From Ruania suaedae (GTDB taxonomy: Bacteria; Actinomycetota; Actinomycetes; Actinomycetales; Beutenbergiaceae): 64,000 nt of DNA. The notes under the pieces were generated by a model. The model had not been told where the DNA came from and did no database searches. It saw nothing but the letters and a program-made list of their open reading frames with translations. Shown here piece after piece: positions 45,373 to 56,000 of the stretch. The stretch lies in the NCBI RefSeq assembly GCF_021049265.1, contig NZ_CP088018.1, positions 310,001 to 374,000 on the forward strand, given 5' to 3'. The position numbers and the translations under genes were made by a program. Numbering within the stretch: position 1 is the first letter of the stretch; every line of letters begins with the position of its first letter.

Positions 45373-47058
45373 TCAGCCGGCTGCGGTGCGCACCACCAGC
45401 GCGAGCGAGATCGCCCCGGGGTCCGGGTGCCCGACGCTGCGTTCGGCCAGCGGTCTGGCGCGCCCGATCCGGGGGGTGAGGTCCGCCGTCGCGTCCGCCT
45501 CGGTGGTGGCGATCTCGGCCGCGGCCGGCCAGGCCTGCGCGAGGTCACGCGAGTCCTGCTCCAGCGCCTCGGTGAACGGGATGAGCGCGTCGAGCATCGT
45601 CTTGTCGCCGCGCTCGGCCTTGCCGTAGGACAGGATGTGGTCCAGTCCGGCGCGCACGGCCGCCCGCACTTGCGCCCCGGTGACGGCGGAGGAGTCCTCG
45701 AGCGCACCGGCCGCGGCCCGTAGGCCCGCCCCCCACAGCGCACCGGAGGTGCCGCCCGCACGGTCGCCCCAGGCGTCCCCGGCGGCCGCCAGGGCCGAGG
45801 CGACCCCGGCGCCGGCGTTGACGGCCTCCCCCAGGGCGGCCAGCGCCGCGTCGGCTCCGCTGGTCATCCCGCGGCCGTGGTCGCCGTCACCGGCGATCGA
45901 GTCGAGCTTGCCCAGCTCGGCCTCGTGCTCGTGCAGTGCCTGGGTGATCCGCTGTCCGATCGCGACCAGCTCCCGGGCGCTCGCCTGCGACTGCGGCGAG
46001 GCGGGGCCGTAGGTGGTGGCGACGGCCTCCTCGATCTCGGCCGGGTCGCGGCGGGTGGTGGCGATGGCGCTGCCACGCCGGAAGGCCGGGGTCTGTGCGG
46101 GGGCGAGCCAGAGGTCCTCCAGTTCGGCGTCCAGCCAGAACAGGGTGAGGGAAACGCCCGCCATGTCCAGGCTGGTGATGAGCTCGCCGACCTCGGGCGC
46201 CACGATCTCCACGCCGGCCTGCTCCAGCAGCGGGGCGATGTCGTTCCAGAGGACGAACATCTCCTCGTACTTGATGCCGCCGAGACCATTCACGAGCACG
46301 GCCGCGCGGCTCGCGCCCTCGGGGCGCTCGTCGAGCAGCTTCTCGACCAGCATCCGCGCCAGGTCTGCCGAGGGCAGCACGTCCTGCTCGCCGATGCCCG
46401 GCTCGCCATGCACCCCCATGCCCACCGCCATGCGTCCCTTCGGCACGGTGAACAGCGGCTCCGCATCGCCCGGCAGTGTGCACCCGGCGAACGCGACCGC
46501 GAAGGAGTAGGTGGCGTCATTGGCCCGCTGGGCCACGTCCACCACGCCGTCGAGGTCGTACCCGGCCTCGGCGGCGGCGCCGGCGATCTTGAACACCACG
46601 AGGTCACCGGTGGTACCGCGGCGCTTGTGTCGCTCCTCGGGGGAGGCGGAGGTGACGTCGTCGGCCACCACGACGGTGCGCGTCGGGATACCTTCGGCGT
46701 TCAGTCGCTCCTGAGCGAGGTCGAAGTTGAGCACGTCCCCGGCGTAGTTGCCGTACGAGAGGAAGACCCCGCCGCCACGCTGGGCGGACTTGGCCACGGC
46801 GTGCACCTGCTGGGCGGAGGGGGAGGCGAAGATGTTCCCGACCACGGCGCCGTCGGCCATCCCCGGTCCCACCCACCCGGCGAAGGCCGGGTAGTGGCCG
46901 GAACCGCCGCCGATCACCACGGCCACCTTGCCCTCGGGTGTGTCGGTCGCGCGCACGCACCCGCCGGAGACCGGCTGGACGGCGTCGGCGTGCAGCCGAC
47001 AGAAGCCGGCGAGCATGTCGTGGGCGAACTGGGTCGGATCGTTGAACACCGTTGTCAT
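45373..47058 (-). CDS. Dihydroxyacetone kinase family protein (DhaK-DhaL fusion)
   Basis: A 561-residue ATP-dependent kinase with DhaK (residues 1-340) and DhaL (about 365-561) in one chain. DhaK: VAVVIGGGSGHYPAFAGWVG, GNIFASPSAQQ, and the substrate-binding His217 in MGVHGEPGIGEQ. DhaL: the Mg-ADP aspartates in LDSIAGDGDHGRGM, then GDRAGGTSGALWGAGLR and GDKTMLDALIPF. The ATG at 47058 has GAGGAG upstream. It could phosphorylate dihydroxyacetone, but actinobacterial relatives act on D- or L-erythrulose, which would link it to the polyol cluster at 19-26 kb. A LacI-type operator lies about 80 bp upstream. Confidence 0.88.
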   Translation of the reverse strand: MTTVFNDPTQFAHDMLAGFCRLHADAVQPVSGGCVRATDTPEGKVAVVIGGGSGHYPAFAGWVGPGMADGAVVGNIFASPSAQQVHAVAKSAQRGGGVFLSYGNYAGDVLNFDLAQERLNAEGIPTRTVVVADDVTSASPEERHKRRGTTGDLVVFKIAGAAAEAGYDLDGVVDVAQRANDATYSFAVAFAGCTLPGDAEPLFTVPKGRMAVGMGVHGEPGIGEQDVLPSADLARMLVEKLLDERPEGASRAAVLVNGLGGIKYEEMFVLWNDIAPLLEQAGVEIVAPEVGELITSLDMAGVSLTLFWLDAELEDLWLAPAQTPAFRRGSAIATTRRDPAEIEEAVATTYGPASPQSQASARELVAIGQRITQALHEHEAELGKLDSIAGDGDHGRGMTSGADAALAALGEAVNAGAGVASALAAAGDAWGDRAGGTSGALWGAGLRAAAGALEDSSAVTGAQVRAAVRAGLDHILSYGKAERGDKTMLDALIPFTEALEQDSRDLAQAWPAAAEIATTEADATADLTPRIGRARPLAERSVGHPDPGAISLALVVRTAAG

Positions 47059-47135
47059 CGCAGACTCCTCGAGGTCACGCCGGCTTCGATCGTGGCCGCG
47101 TCGGGGTGGCGACGACGCCACGGCTCGGTCGTTCG

Positions 47136-47149
47136 TGTGAACGCTCTCA
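47136..47149. promoter_or_regulatory. LacI-type operator upstream of the dihydroxyacetone kinase gene
   Basis: TGTGAACGCTCTCA fits the dyad TGnGAnCGnTCnCA recognised by many LacI-family repressors. It lies 78-91 bases upstream of the kinase start. No LacI gene is adjacent. Inferred. Confidence 0.45.
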
Positions 47150-47258
47150 ATCCTGCCGCGTCCAGGCCCTGATCCGCCAGGTGGTACTCATGCTGAGACA
47201 ACGGGGGAGGGCGGGCCGGAGAATCGCGACGCCTGCCCCGGCGCGGGCTCCGCCGTCG

Positions 47259-47714
47259 TCAGATCACGGCGGTGAGCGCGGTCATCAGCAGCGACAGCAG
47301 CGTGGTGGCCGCGGCCGAGAGGCCCAGGGCCAGTCCGGCGGCGGCCGCCAGCCGGGGCGCAGCGGCGCGGCGGATACCGATCGCTCCCGCGATCGTCGCT
47401 GTCACGGCGAGCAGCCCCAGGACGACGTTCAACGGGCCGTACACCAGGCTCAGCATGCTGGAGACGCTCAGATCCAGCGACACCGCCAGGGTCGGGAGGA
47501 AGTAACTCATGCCCTGCTGCACCAGCCCGAGCACCACGATCGCGATGCCTGCGGCGAGCGCGATCCGCCCCGGCGGGTTCGTGGATGCCTGAGGGTGTGG
47601 CGAGTACCCGTACGCGCCCGGCCCCGCGGCTCGGGCGGGCGCTCCCGGAGCGGAGTAGCTCCCGCCGTCCGGCGCGTCATAGGGCTGGGGCGAGGGTGGC
47701 GTCGACATGGCCAT
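47259..47714 (-). CDS. Small membrane protein with proline-rich N-terminus
   Basis: A 151-residue protein. A Pro/Tyr/Gly/Ser-rich cytoplasmic N-terminus (residues about 1-48) is followed by three or four hydrophobic segments (IALAAGIAIVVLGLVQQGMS; LSLVYGPLNVVLGLLAVTAT; AGLALGLSAAATTLLSLLMT). The arrangement is like DUF4190-type actinobacterial membrane proteins. Starts at 47714 or two codons later are both possible. Function unknown. It lies 56 bp downstream of the GH65 stop on the same strand. Confidence 0.65.
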   Translation of the reverse strand: MAMSTPPSPQPYDAPDGGSYSAPGAPARAAGPGAYGYSPHPQASTNPPGRIALAAGIAIVVLGLVQQGMSYFLPTLAVSLDLSVSSMLSLVYGPLNVVLGLLAVTATIAGAIGIRRAAAPRLAAAAGLALGLSAAATTLLSLLMTALTAVI

Positions 47715-47769
47715 AGTCTGCTCGCCCCGGCGCACCCGGTCGAGGGGCGCGCCGGGGCAGAGGTCCCCG

Positions 47770-50193
47770 TCAGACCTGCGGCACCCGCCGCGTCGGCTCA
47801 CGCCCGGCCGGGTGGGTCACCGGGAGCACCCCCGTGGGAGCGGGGATCGAGTGACGGACCGGCTCGGTGCCGACGAGGTCGACCGGTTCCCCGTGGTGGC
47901 TGGTATGCATCGACTCGCCCTCGACCAGCCGGTAGGCGGCACTCTCCTCACCGTCCTCGCGGCGTACGTCCACCTCCACCACGCACCCGTCCCAGCGCAC
48001 GCGGAAGCGCAGCCTCGTCAGTGCCTCGGGCAGGCGCGGAGCGAAGGAGATCTGCCCGCCGTGGTCGCGCATCCCCCCGAAGCCCGAGACGGCGACCTGC
48101 CAGGAGCCGCCCATGGAGGCGATGTGCAGGCCGTCGTCGACGTTGCCGTGCAGGTCGCCCAGGTCCACCAGGGCCACCTCGGCCCAGTAGTCGTAGGCGA
48201 GCTCCAGGTGACCGGTCTCGGCGGCCAGCACGGCCTGCGTGGCGGCCGAGAGTGAGGAGTCGCGCACCGTTCGCGCCTCGTAGTAGGCGAAGTTACGCGC
48301 CTTTTCCTGCGCACTGAACAGATCGCCGCGCAGCTGCATCGCCAGCACCAGGTCCGCCTGCTTGATGACCTGCTTGCGGTAGATCTGGAAGTAGGGGTAG
48401 TTCAGCAGCAGCGGGTAGAAGTCGGGTGAGGTGCCCTCGAAGTCCCACTCGTCCCGGCGGGTGAACCCCTCGGACTGGGCGTGCACCTGTAGTTCGTCGT
48501 CGTAGGGGATGGCCATCGCGGTGGCGGCCCGGCGCCAGCCGGCGATCTCGTCGGCAGTGACCTGCAGGGCGTTGGCGCTCTCGGGATTGCGCTCGCACGC
48601 GGCTGCGGCTGCGGCGAGGTTGGCCTGCGCCATGACGTTCGTGTAGAGGTTGTCGTCCACGATGGCGGTGTACTCGTCGGGCCCGGTGACACCGTCGATG
48701 TGGAAGCTACCGTCGGTGTTGAAGTGCCCGAGCGAGGCCCACAGCCGGGCAGTCTCGGTCAGCAGCTCAGTACCCGGTCCACGGTCGAACTCGGTGTCGC
48801 CGGTGGCGGCCACGTACCGGGCGGTGGCGTCGGCCACGGCCGAGTTGACGTGGAAGGCGGCGGTCCCGGCCGGCCAGTAGCCCGAGCACTCCTTGCCGGT
48901 GATCGTCCGCCAGGGGAAGGCCGCTCCGCGCAGGCCGAGCTCGGTGGCGCGCTCTCGCGCCTGGGGCAGGGTGTCGCGCCGCCAGACCAGATGGTCACGT
49001 GCGGCCTGAGGCATCGTGTAGGTGAGCATCGGCAGCGCGAACAGGTCGGCGTCCCAGAACGTGTGTCCGTCGTAGCCGATCCCGCTCAGGCCCTTGGCGC
49101 CCAGGCCCTGGCCCTCGGCACGGGCCGAGCACTGCAGCACGTGGAACATGGAGACGCGCACGGCCTGCTGAAGCCCGGGATCGCCGTCGAACTCGACGTC
49201 GGAATGCTGCCAGAAATCGTCCAGGTAGGCCCGCTGCTTGGCGGCCAGCTCGTCCCAGCCGATCAGCTTGCCGACGGCCAGTGCGGCTTCGACCTGGTCC
49301 CGCAATGCCGGCCCCGAGCGGCGGTGGGACCAGCCGTAGGCGAGATACTTGACCATCGTCAGCTTCGAGCCTTTGGGTAGCTGTGCGGTCACGGTGTAGC
49401 GGGCGAGGTCCTTATCGGCCTCGATCGTGGTCTGAGCGCCTTGGGGGACCTCGAGGACGTGATCCATCCCGACCGCCATGCGCAGCTTGCTGCGACGGGT
49501 GCGATGGACGAGTACGGCTTGATGATCGCGTGCACCGGAGGCCTCGGCCTTGAGCGGCCGGTCCAGCACGGCCGCGTCGCGCGGGTCCGAGGAGGGCGCG
49601 GCGTTCTGCTCGTTGGCGAGCAGGTCCGAGTAGAGCGCCACGTAGACGTTGTCGTCCAGCGCCTCGACCTCATAGTGGATCGCGGCGAGCGAACGGTGCG
49701 CGAAGGAGACCAGGCGCCGGGAGGTGACGCGTACCGACTGTCCGTTCGGGGAGGTCCACTCGGTGGAGCGGTCCAGGGTCCCGCTGCGCAGGTCGAGGGT
49801 GCGCTCATGGGAACGGGTGGTGCCGTAGCGCAGATCGAACGGGGAGTCGCCGACGAACAACCGGATGAGCTTGCCGTCGGTGACGTTGACGACCGTCTCA
49901 CCGGACTCGGGGAAGCCGTAGCCGGACTCGGCGTGGGGAAGCGGGCGCTCCTCGTAGAAGCCGTTGATGTAGGTGCCGGGGACGGCGCGTGGCTCGCCTT
50001 CCTCGAGGCTGCCGCGCATCCCGAAATGGCCGTTGGACAGGGTAAAGAGCGTTTCACTCGCCGCGACCTCGTCCGGCATCAAGCCACTGCGGGTCAGCCG
50101 CCAGGGGTGGATGGCGTAGCCGCGGCGCGACCCCGCGTAGGTGGTGGAGTCGCCGCTCTCGGCGGCGTCGTGCTGGCCGTGTCCGTTGGTCAT
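47770..50193 (-). CDS. GH65 alpha-glucan disaccharide phosphorylase/hydrolase
   Basis: An 807-residue GH65 protein: N-terminal beta-sandwich, (alpha/alpha)6 catalytic barrel and C-terminal beta domain. Markers: ETLFTLSNGHFGMRGSLEEG near the start, GIGYDGHTFWDADLFALPML, GAAFPWRTITGKECS and the general acid Glu507 in DGVTGPDEYTAIVDDN. HGNVDDGLHIASMGGSWQ lies downstream. GAGGAG precedes the ATG, which overlaps the stop of the beta-phosphoglucomutase gene. Such pairs usually phosphorolyse maltose, trehalose or kojibiose to beta-glucose-1-phosphate. Which disaccharide is cut, and whether it is a phosphorylase or hydrolase, cannot be decided here. Confidence 0.88.
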   Translation of the reverse strand: MTNGHGQHDAAESGDSTTYAGSRRGYAIHPWRLTRSGLMPDEVAASETLFTLSNGHFGMRGSLEEGEPRAVPGTYINGFYEERPLPHAESGYGFPESGETVVNVTDGKLIRLFVGDSPFDLRYGTTRSHERTLDLRSGTLDRSTEWTSPNGQSVRVTSRRLVSFAHRSLAAIHYEVEALDDNVYVALYSDLLANEQNAAPSSDPRDAAVLDRPLKAEASGARDHQAVLVHRTRRSKLRMAVGMDHVLEVPQGAQTTIEADKDLARYTVTAQLPKGSKLTMVKYLAYGWSHRRSGPALRDQVEAALAVGKLIGWDELAAKQRAYLDDFWQHSDVEFDGDPGLQQAVRVSMFHVLQCSARAEGQGLGAKGLSGIGYDGHTFWDADLFALPMLTYTMPQAARDHLVWRRDTLPQARERATELGLRGAAFPWRTITGKECSGYWPAGTAAFHVNSAVADATARYVAATGDTEFDRGPGTELLTETARLWASLGHFNTDGSFHIDGVTGPDEYTAIVDDNLYTNVMAQANLAAAAAACERNPESANALQVTADEIAGWRRAATAMAIPYDDELQVHAQSEGFTRRDEWDFEGTSPDFYPLLLNYPYFQIYRKQVIKQADLVLAMQLRGDLFSAQEKARNFAYYEARTVRDSSLSAATQAVLAAETGHLELAYDYWAEVALVDLGDLHGNVDDGLHIASMGGSWQVAVSGFGGMRDHGGQISFAPRLPEALTRLRFRVRWDGCVVEVDVRREDGEESAAYRLVEGESMHTSHHGEPVDLVGTEPVRHSIPAPTGVLPVTHPAGREPTRRVPQV

Positions 50194-50999
50194 CGGGTCT
50201 CCTCGACGGTCGACGCAGCGGGTGCGGTGGGCGGCTGCTCGAGTGAGGACCGGTCGGGCATCAGCTCGGCCAGGTCGGCCACGACGATGTCGGCCCCGGC
50301 CTCGGCGAGGGCGTCGGCATGCCCGAGGCGGTCCACTCCGATGACGTACCCGAACTCGCCGGCGCGGCCGGCCTGGACGCCGGCGATCGCATCCTCGATC
50401 ACCACGGCGGCGCCGGGGGAGACGTCGAGCGCCTCGGCGCCGGCGAGGAAGGTGTCGGGGGCGGGCTTGCCGGGTAGCGAGCGCTCGGCCGCGACCACGC
50501 CGTCGATCCGGTGATCGAACAGGTCGATCAGTCCGGCAGCGGTCAGCACCGCCACGGCGTTGGCGGACGCGGTGACCACGGCAGCCGGGATCCCGGCGGC
50601 CCGGACGGCCTCGAGATAGGCCACCGAGCCGGGGAAGGTCTCCACGCCGCGCTCCTCGAGGATGCGGCGCACGTCGGCGTCCTTGCGGTTGCCGATCCCG
50701 CAGACGGTCCCGGCCTCGGGCGGGTCCTGCGGGGTGCCCTCCCCGGGGTGGATGTCGCGGGAGGCGAGGAAGGTGCGGACGCCGTCGTAGCGCCGGCGCC
50801 CGTCCACGTAGGCGGCGTAGTCGGCCTCGGTGAACTCGGGCAGCCCGCGCTCGGAGAGGATCGCGTCGAAGGTGGTCTTCCACGCGGCGAAGTGCAGGGT
50901 GGCGGTCCGGGTGAGGACGCCGTCGAGGTCGAACAGGCACGCGCGCACGTGTGCGGGCAGGCCCAGGTCGGCAAGGGTCTGGGGGGAGGGGGAGGCCAT
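50190..50999 (-). CDS. HAD-superfamily beta-phosphoglucomutase
   Basis: A 269-residue HAD phosphatase-fold mutase converting beta-glucose-1-phosphate to glucose-6-phosphate. The nucleophile/acid motif is CLFDLDGVLTRTATLHFAAW. The helical cap follows (PEFTEADYAAYVDGRRRYDG), then motif II VVTASANAVAVL, the Lys of GKPAPDTFLAGAEAL and the metal Asp of VVIEDAIAGVQAG. Its stop overlaps the GH65 start (ATGA), so the two proteins are made together. In mycobacteria related HAD and GH65 units are fused in one chain. It is the first gene of its operon. Confidence 0.85.
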   Translation of the reverse strand: MASPSPQTLADLGLPAHVRACLFDLDGVLTRTATLHFAAWKTTFDAILSERGLPEFTEADYAAYVDGRRRYDGVRTFLASRDIHPGEGTPQDPPEAGTVCGIGNRKDADVRRILEERGVETFPGSVAYLEAVRAAGIPAAVVTASANAVAVLTAAGLIDLFDHRIDGVVAAERSLPGKPAPDTFLAGAEALDVSPGAAVVIEDAIAGVQAGRAGEFGYVIGVDRLGHADALAEAGADIVVADLAELMPDRSSLEQPPTAPAASTVEETR

Positions 51000-51063
51000 G
51001 TCCCCCGACGCTAGTCCGAACAGGTGGGGGGCTGTCGAGCCGGTGGGTGGAGTTTCGCGGATC

Positions 51064-51079
51064 GTTGCGCTCCCGCAAC
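51064..51079. promoter_or_regulatory. Inverted repeat upstream of the mutase-GH65 operon
   Basis: GTTGCG-CTCC-CGCAAC, perfectly symmetric, 65 bases upstream of the mutase ATG. The form is that of a LacI-family operator and fits control of a disaccharide operon. Inferred. Confidence 0.45.
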
Positions 51080-51215
51080 ATGGCGACCACGGAACGCTGG
51101 CGGTGGTCCCGCCCGGCCCAGGGGCCGAAAAATTGACCCCTTCGGCGGGTTGACCCGGAGTTTCGGGCCCCCTCGTGCTGGGCCGGGCGCGGGAGCGTCC
51201 CTCAGCCGCGCCGGA

Positions 51216-52859
51216 TCACTTCGGGCGCCGCCGCAGCGCGGGCCGTGCCGGCGCGCGAGCCGGTTCGGTGACCCGCTCCGCCTTGGCCGACTCCTGAACC
51301 CCCCGGAACAGCGCGAAGGCCATCACGAAGACCAGGATGAAGATGGGCAGGCCCACCACGGTGATGACTTCCTGCAGCGCCGTCAGCCCGGCCTCACCGG
51401 CGACGACGATGAGCGAGGCGGCCAGCATGCCCTCGGCCACACCCCAGAAGACCCGCTGGCGGACCGGGCCCGAGCCGGCGTCGCCGGTGCAGAGCATGTC
51501 CACCACCAGTGAGGCCGAGTCGGAGGAGGTGGCGAAGAAGATGGCCACGATCACCACGGCCAGGCCCTGGACCAGCGTTGCGGCGGGGAAGTTGGCGAAG
51601 AACTCGAACATCGCCCCGGGGATGTTCTCCTCGCCCACCACCAGTTGCGAGAGGTCGCCGCCGCTGCCGCCGATCCCGTCGATGTCCATCGCGGACCAGC
51701 CGAAGATCGAGAACCACACCACGGTGAACAGGGTCGGCGCCACCAGCACCCCAACCACGAACTGCCGGATCGTGCGGCCCTTGGAGATGCGGGCCAGGAA
51801 GATCCCCATGAACGGCGCCCAGGTCACGGTCCAGGCCCAGTAGAAGACCGTCCAGCTGGCCTGCCAGCCCCACCCCTCGGGGTCGGTGTACTGGGCCATC
51901 GCGTCGTTCCAGAAGGACAGCGGGATGATCGAGGTGGCGTAGATGCCGACGGACTCGATGATCTGCCGCAGCAGGAAGACGGTGGACCCGGTCACCAGCA
52001 CGAACACCATCAGCCCGACTGCGGCTCCGATGTTGATGTTCGACAGGCGCTTGATGCCGTTGTCCAGGCCCGCCACGATCGAGGTGACGGCGACCGCGGT
52101 CAGGACCGCGATGATGATCACCTTCACCAGCACCGAGTCCGGGGCTCCGATCAGCTCGGCGAGCCCGGCATTGATCTGCTGGGTTCCCAGGCCCACCGAG
52201 ACCGCGACCCCGAACAACGTGCCGAGGATGGCGAAGATGTCGATCGTCTTGCCGATCGGGCCGTAGATCCGGTCCCGCAGGATCGGGTAGAACACCGAGC
52301 TCACCCGCATCGGGAGCTTGTACCGGTAGACGAAGAACGCGAACGCCAGCCCCGGCAGCGTGAAGATCGTCCAGGTGTGCAGTCCGAAGTGGAAGATCGA
52401 GAAGCCCATCGCGTCCTCGGCGGCCTCGGGCGAGTAGGGCACCACGTCCGCCCGCGGCGGCTCGGTGAAGTGCGAGATCGGCTCGGCGACGCCCCAGAAC
52501 ATCAGGATGGTGCCGATGCCGCCGGCGAAGAGCATCGCGAACCAGGAGAGGTTGCGGTACTCGGGCTTGTCGTCGTCACTGCCGAGGCGCATCCTCCCGA
52601 ATCGGCTGACGGCGAGCCCGACGAGGAAGATCAGCCAGACCGAGACACCGAGGATGAAGAACCAGCCGAGGTTGGTGACCACCCACTCACGCCCGGCGGT
52701 GAAGACCCGCCCGGTCTGGTCGGGAAAGGCCAGCAGCAGCGCGAGGAAGAGCACCATGAGCCCGGCCGAGACGAAGAAGATCGTCGGGTTGGTGCGAAGG
52801 CCGAGAGCGCGCGCCCAGCGGTCGAGCGTTCCTGAAGATTCGCGGGTCTCCTCGGTCAT
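51216..52859 (-). CDS. BCCT-family betaine/choline/carnitine transporter
   Basis: A 547-residue transporter with 12 membrane spans, importing compatible solutes such as glycine betaine. Family signatures: LSWFAMLFAGGIGTILMFWG followed by VAEPISHF, and the substrate-site tryptophans in SWTVFYWAWTVTWAPFMGIF. Also FFATSSDSASLVVDML. The C-terminus is basic (PARAPARPALRRRPK), as in osmosensing members. GGAAGG precedes the ATG. It is divergent from the secreted lyase-like gene. It probably serves osmoprotection, since no betaine-catabolic genes are near. Confidence 0.92.
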   Translation of the reverse strand: MTEETRESSGTLDRWARALGLRTNPTIFFVSAGLMVLFLALLLAFPDQTGRVFTAGREWVVTNLGWFFILGVSVWLIFLVGLAVSRFGRMRLGSDDDKPEYRNLSWFAMLFAGGIGTILMFWGVAEPISHFTEPPRADVVPYSPEAAEDAMGFSIFHFGLHTWTIFTLPGLAFAFFVYRYKLPMRVSSVFYPILRDRIYGPIGKTIDIFAILGTLFGVAVSVGLGTQQINAGLAELIGAPDSVLVKVIIIAVLTAVAVTSIVAGLDNGIKRLSNINIGAAVGLMVFVLVTGSTVFLLRQIIESVGIYATSIIPLSFWNDAMAQYTDPEGWGWQASWTVFYWAWTVTWAPFMGIFLARISKGRTIRQFVVGVLVAPTLFTVVWFSIFGWSAMDIDGIGGSGGDLSQLVVGEENIPGAMFEFFANFPAATLVQGLAVVIVAIFFATSSDSASLVVDMLCTGDAGSGPVRQRVFWGVAEGMLAASLIVVAGEAGLTALQEVITVVGLPIFILVFVMAFALFRGVQESAKAERVTEPARAPARPALRRRPK

Positions 52860-53007
52860 GGTGCGCCTTCCGTTCGGCCGTTCGCAGCGGCGACGGCTCA
52901 GGCGGTGGAGTCGCTGCGCCCACGCACCCCGAGCCGATCGATCGCACCACTGTGGTCCACATCACCCGTCGAGGCAAGCGGCCACCCCGGGCGCGGCACG
53001 GGTCGAT

Positions 53008-53025
53008 GTTCAGTTGCGTTCAGTT
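53008..53025. promoter_or_regulatory. Tandem GTTCAGTT repeats, probable DeoR-type operator
   Basis: GTTCAGTT at 53008-53015 and again at 53018-53025, ten bases apart, with GTGCG after. They lie 66-83 bases upstream of the secreted lyase-like gene. Direct repeats one helical turn apart suit a DeoR-type helix-turn-helix such as that of the regulator encoded at 56593. Inferred. Confidence 0.45.
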
Positions 53026-53090
53026 TCGTGCGCATCGTCTGCCGCGGTGCGAGAGTCGTCCCACCCCGCCCGATCCGGCAAGGAGCTTCC

Positions 53091-56000
53091 ATGACATCGA
53101 CGTCCATGCGCCCACGGGCGCGTTCCATGGCTGCGGTCCTGGTCGCCGCCCTGATCGCCGCCGCCGCCGTGATCGGCGCGCCCGCTGCGCACGCCGCCGG
53201 GACGCCCGCGCTCACCAACCCCACCTTCGCCGAGGTCGGGGCCAACGGGGTCCCAGCGGGCTGGGGGACCTGGGCACCGGCGGGCGCCGCCACGGTCACC
53301 GTGGACCAGAGCGCCGGCCCCGAGGGTGGCCCTGCGGTCGCGATCGCCTCGGACTCCGGCCCCGACGCCCGCCTCGCCCTCACCCAGCGGGTCGACGTCG
53401 GCCCCTCGCATGCCCGCGAGCTCACCCTGACCGGATGGGTCCGGGGCGAGGGCCTCACCGGCGGCTTCAGCATGCTGCGGATCCAGGCCTACGACGCGGC
53501 CGGCAAGGTCGTCGTTCCCGTCAGATCCGGGCCCTACCTGACAGGGACCTTCGACTGGCGCACCTACTCCACCGACATCGTGCTGCCCGAGAACGCGGCC
53601 CGGATCTCGGTCGAACCTATCCTCGACCGGGCCGGCGGCACCATCTGGTTCGCCGACCTCTCGATCACCGAGACCGTCGACGAGGGCGCCACCCTCACCG
53701 CCTCGCCGAACGAGCGCGGCCCGGTCGAGCTCTCCTGGGCATTCGAGGAGGTCGAGGCCGACCGCTATGCGGTCCACCGCACCGAGGGGACCACCCCGCC
53801 GACGGCGTCCCCCGAGACCCGCCTCAAGGTCGCCCTGGCACCGACCACCGCCGACGCCACGGCCGAGCCCGCGACCACCTACACCTACCTCGTGACCGCG
53901 CTCGATGCCGAGGGCGAGGTGCTCGCGACCAGCCCGCCCGCCACCACCACCACGGCCGGCACCTTCGCCGACCGGACCGTGCTGAGCCTGGTCACCGCCC
54001 TGGCGGGCGAGGACGGCACCCACGTCAGCTGGGCGGTGGCCGACGGTGACCCCACCACTGATCTGACCATCCAGGTCGGCTCGTCCAGCCCGACGGCGGT
54101 CTCCGGCTACGAGGGCAGCGCCCAGGTGGCTGCCGCGAGCCCGGGCACCGAGGTGGCACTGCGCTCGGGCGACACCGAGCTGGCGCGCGCCGAGGTGGGC
54201 GCCTCCCAGCACCCCCGCTCGCTCGTGGATGCCGACGTCGCCACCCGTATCCAGGCCGATCTCGCGGCCGGGGAGCCGACCGTCACCGGCGCGTGGGAGG
54301 CCCTCGCCGCCCGCCTCGACGGCACCGGATCCGCCTACCCGGGCTCGGCCACCGAGCTCTACCGGGCCCGGGACGCGGCCTTCGCCTACGCCGTGACCGG
54401 CGAGGAGTCCTACGCGCAGACCGCTTACGACGCCGTCATGGCCGGCGCCGACTGGATCGTGGCCCGGGACCTCAACATGGGCCTCGAGCTCGGACGCGGG
54501 GCGCTGAACCTCGCCCCCGCCTACGACCTCGCCCACGCCGGCTGGACCGAGGACCAGCGCGCCGACGTACGCGACCTCATGACCCGCACCACCGACCTGC
54601 TCTCGACCTATCACCACGACACCCTCGACGGTGCCGACCGCGCCTCCAACTGGGTGGCCGTGACCCACGGCACCGAGCTCGCGCTGCTGCTCGCCGCCCG
54701 TGGCGACGGTGACTTCGGTACCCATGACGAGCGCATCACCTACCTCATCAACCAGGTGGCGCGGCACCTGCAGGACGGCTACACCGAGACGGGCTGGACG
54801 CAGGAGGGCTGGGACTACTTCCACTACGCCCAGCTCTACCTCTTCCCCTCGCTGTTCATGGCCCAGGACTCCGGCGTGCACGCCCTGGACCCGGTGCTGG
54901 CCGAGGTCGACTTCTGGAACCTCGCCCTGCACACGGTCTCCTCGCGCACCGACGGCGACGTCTCCCAGTTCGGCGTCTCCGGTCCCGCGAACCAGGTCAG
55001 CGGCACCTTCCCGCTGCTGTTCCCGACCGCCCCCGAGGGCGTGCTGCCGGGCCTGAAGCACCTGTACGACCACGTGCAAGGGGTGGACGCGGCCGAGCCG
55101 CGATTCGACGACGTGCACAGCATGTTCGCCGTCCTGTACTACCCCTCGGAGGTGAGCAGCGACCCGGCCGAGATGAGTGGCGAGGCCGCGCAGCAGGCCC
55201 AGCAGGCCCTGCTCGACGACGAGGCGGGCTTCTACGCCTTCCGCTCCGACGTGGCCGGCGTCGAGGACGCGCTCCTTTCGATCTCCAACCGCAACACCCA
55301 GCACAAGGGCTGGGCCGCGGCGGAGACCTTCGCCCTCTCCTGGATGGGGCACGACACCACCTGGGCAACCCAGGGCGGCAAGAACCAGGACCCGCTGCTG
55401 TGGAGCAAACCGCTCGTCGACGGCGAGCTGGAGCCCTTCGAGAACCAGTACAACACCGTGCGCGGGGAGGGCGTGAGCCTGGCCTCCCGGGCCTTCGAGG
55501 AGCAGGGCGGCGGGTACGTCCACCTCGACGGCTCGGCCAACTTCGAGGTCGCCACCGCCGAGCGCGAGCAGGTCGTCGATCTCGCCCCCGGTGAGGAGGC
55601 CGACGCGATCGTGGCCATCCGCGACACCTTCGCCGACACCACCTCCCACCGCTGGGACTGGCAGCTGCGCCCGGACGAGTCCGTCACCATCGCCACCTTC
55701 CCCGACGGCGCCGCGCACGAACCGCTGTTCACCTTCACCGGTGCTGACGGCGCGACGTTGTCCGGGTTCGTGCCCGACCGGGACGGCCTGACGGTCGAGG
55801 TCATCGACCGGACCCTGCGGCTGAGCCGGACGGGCACCGATGCCGAGTTCGGGATCGTGCTCGCCACCTCCGCCGACGGCCCGCTCGAGGCCGAGCTCCT
55901 CGACGGCGACCTCATCCTCGACGGGCGCACCGTCGACCTGGACGACCTCGGCTCGGTCGAAGCCGGATTCCCGACGGAGGCCGACGACGCGACGCAAGCC

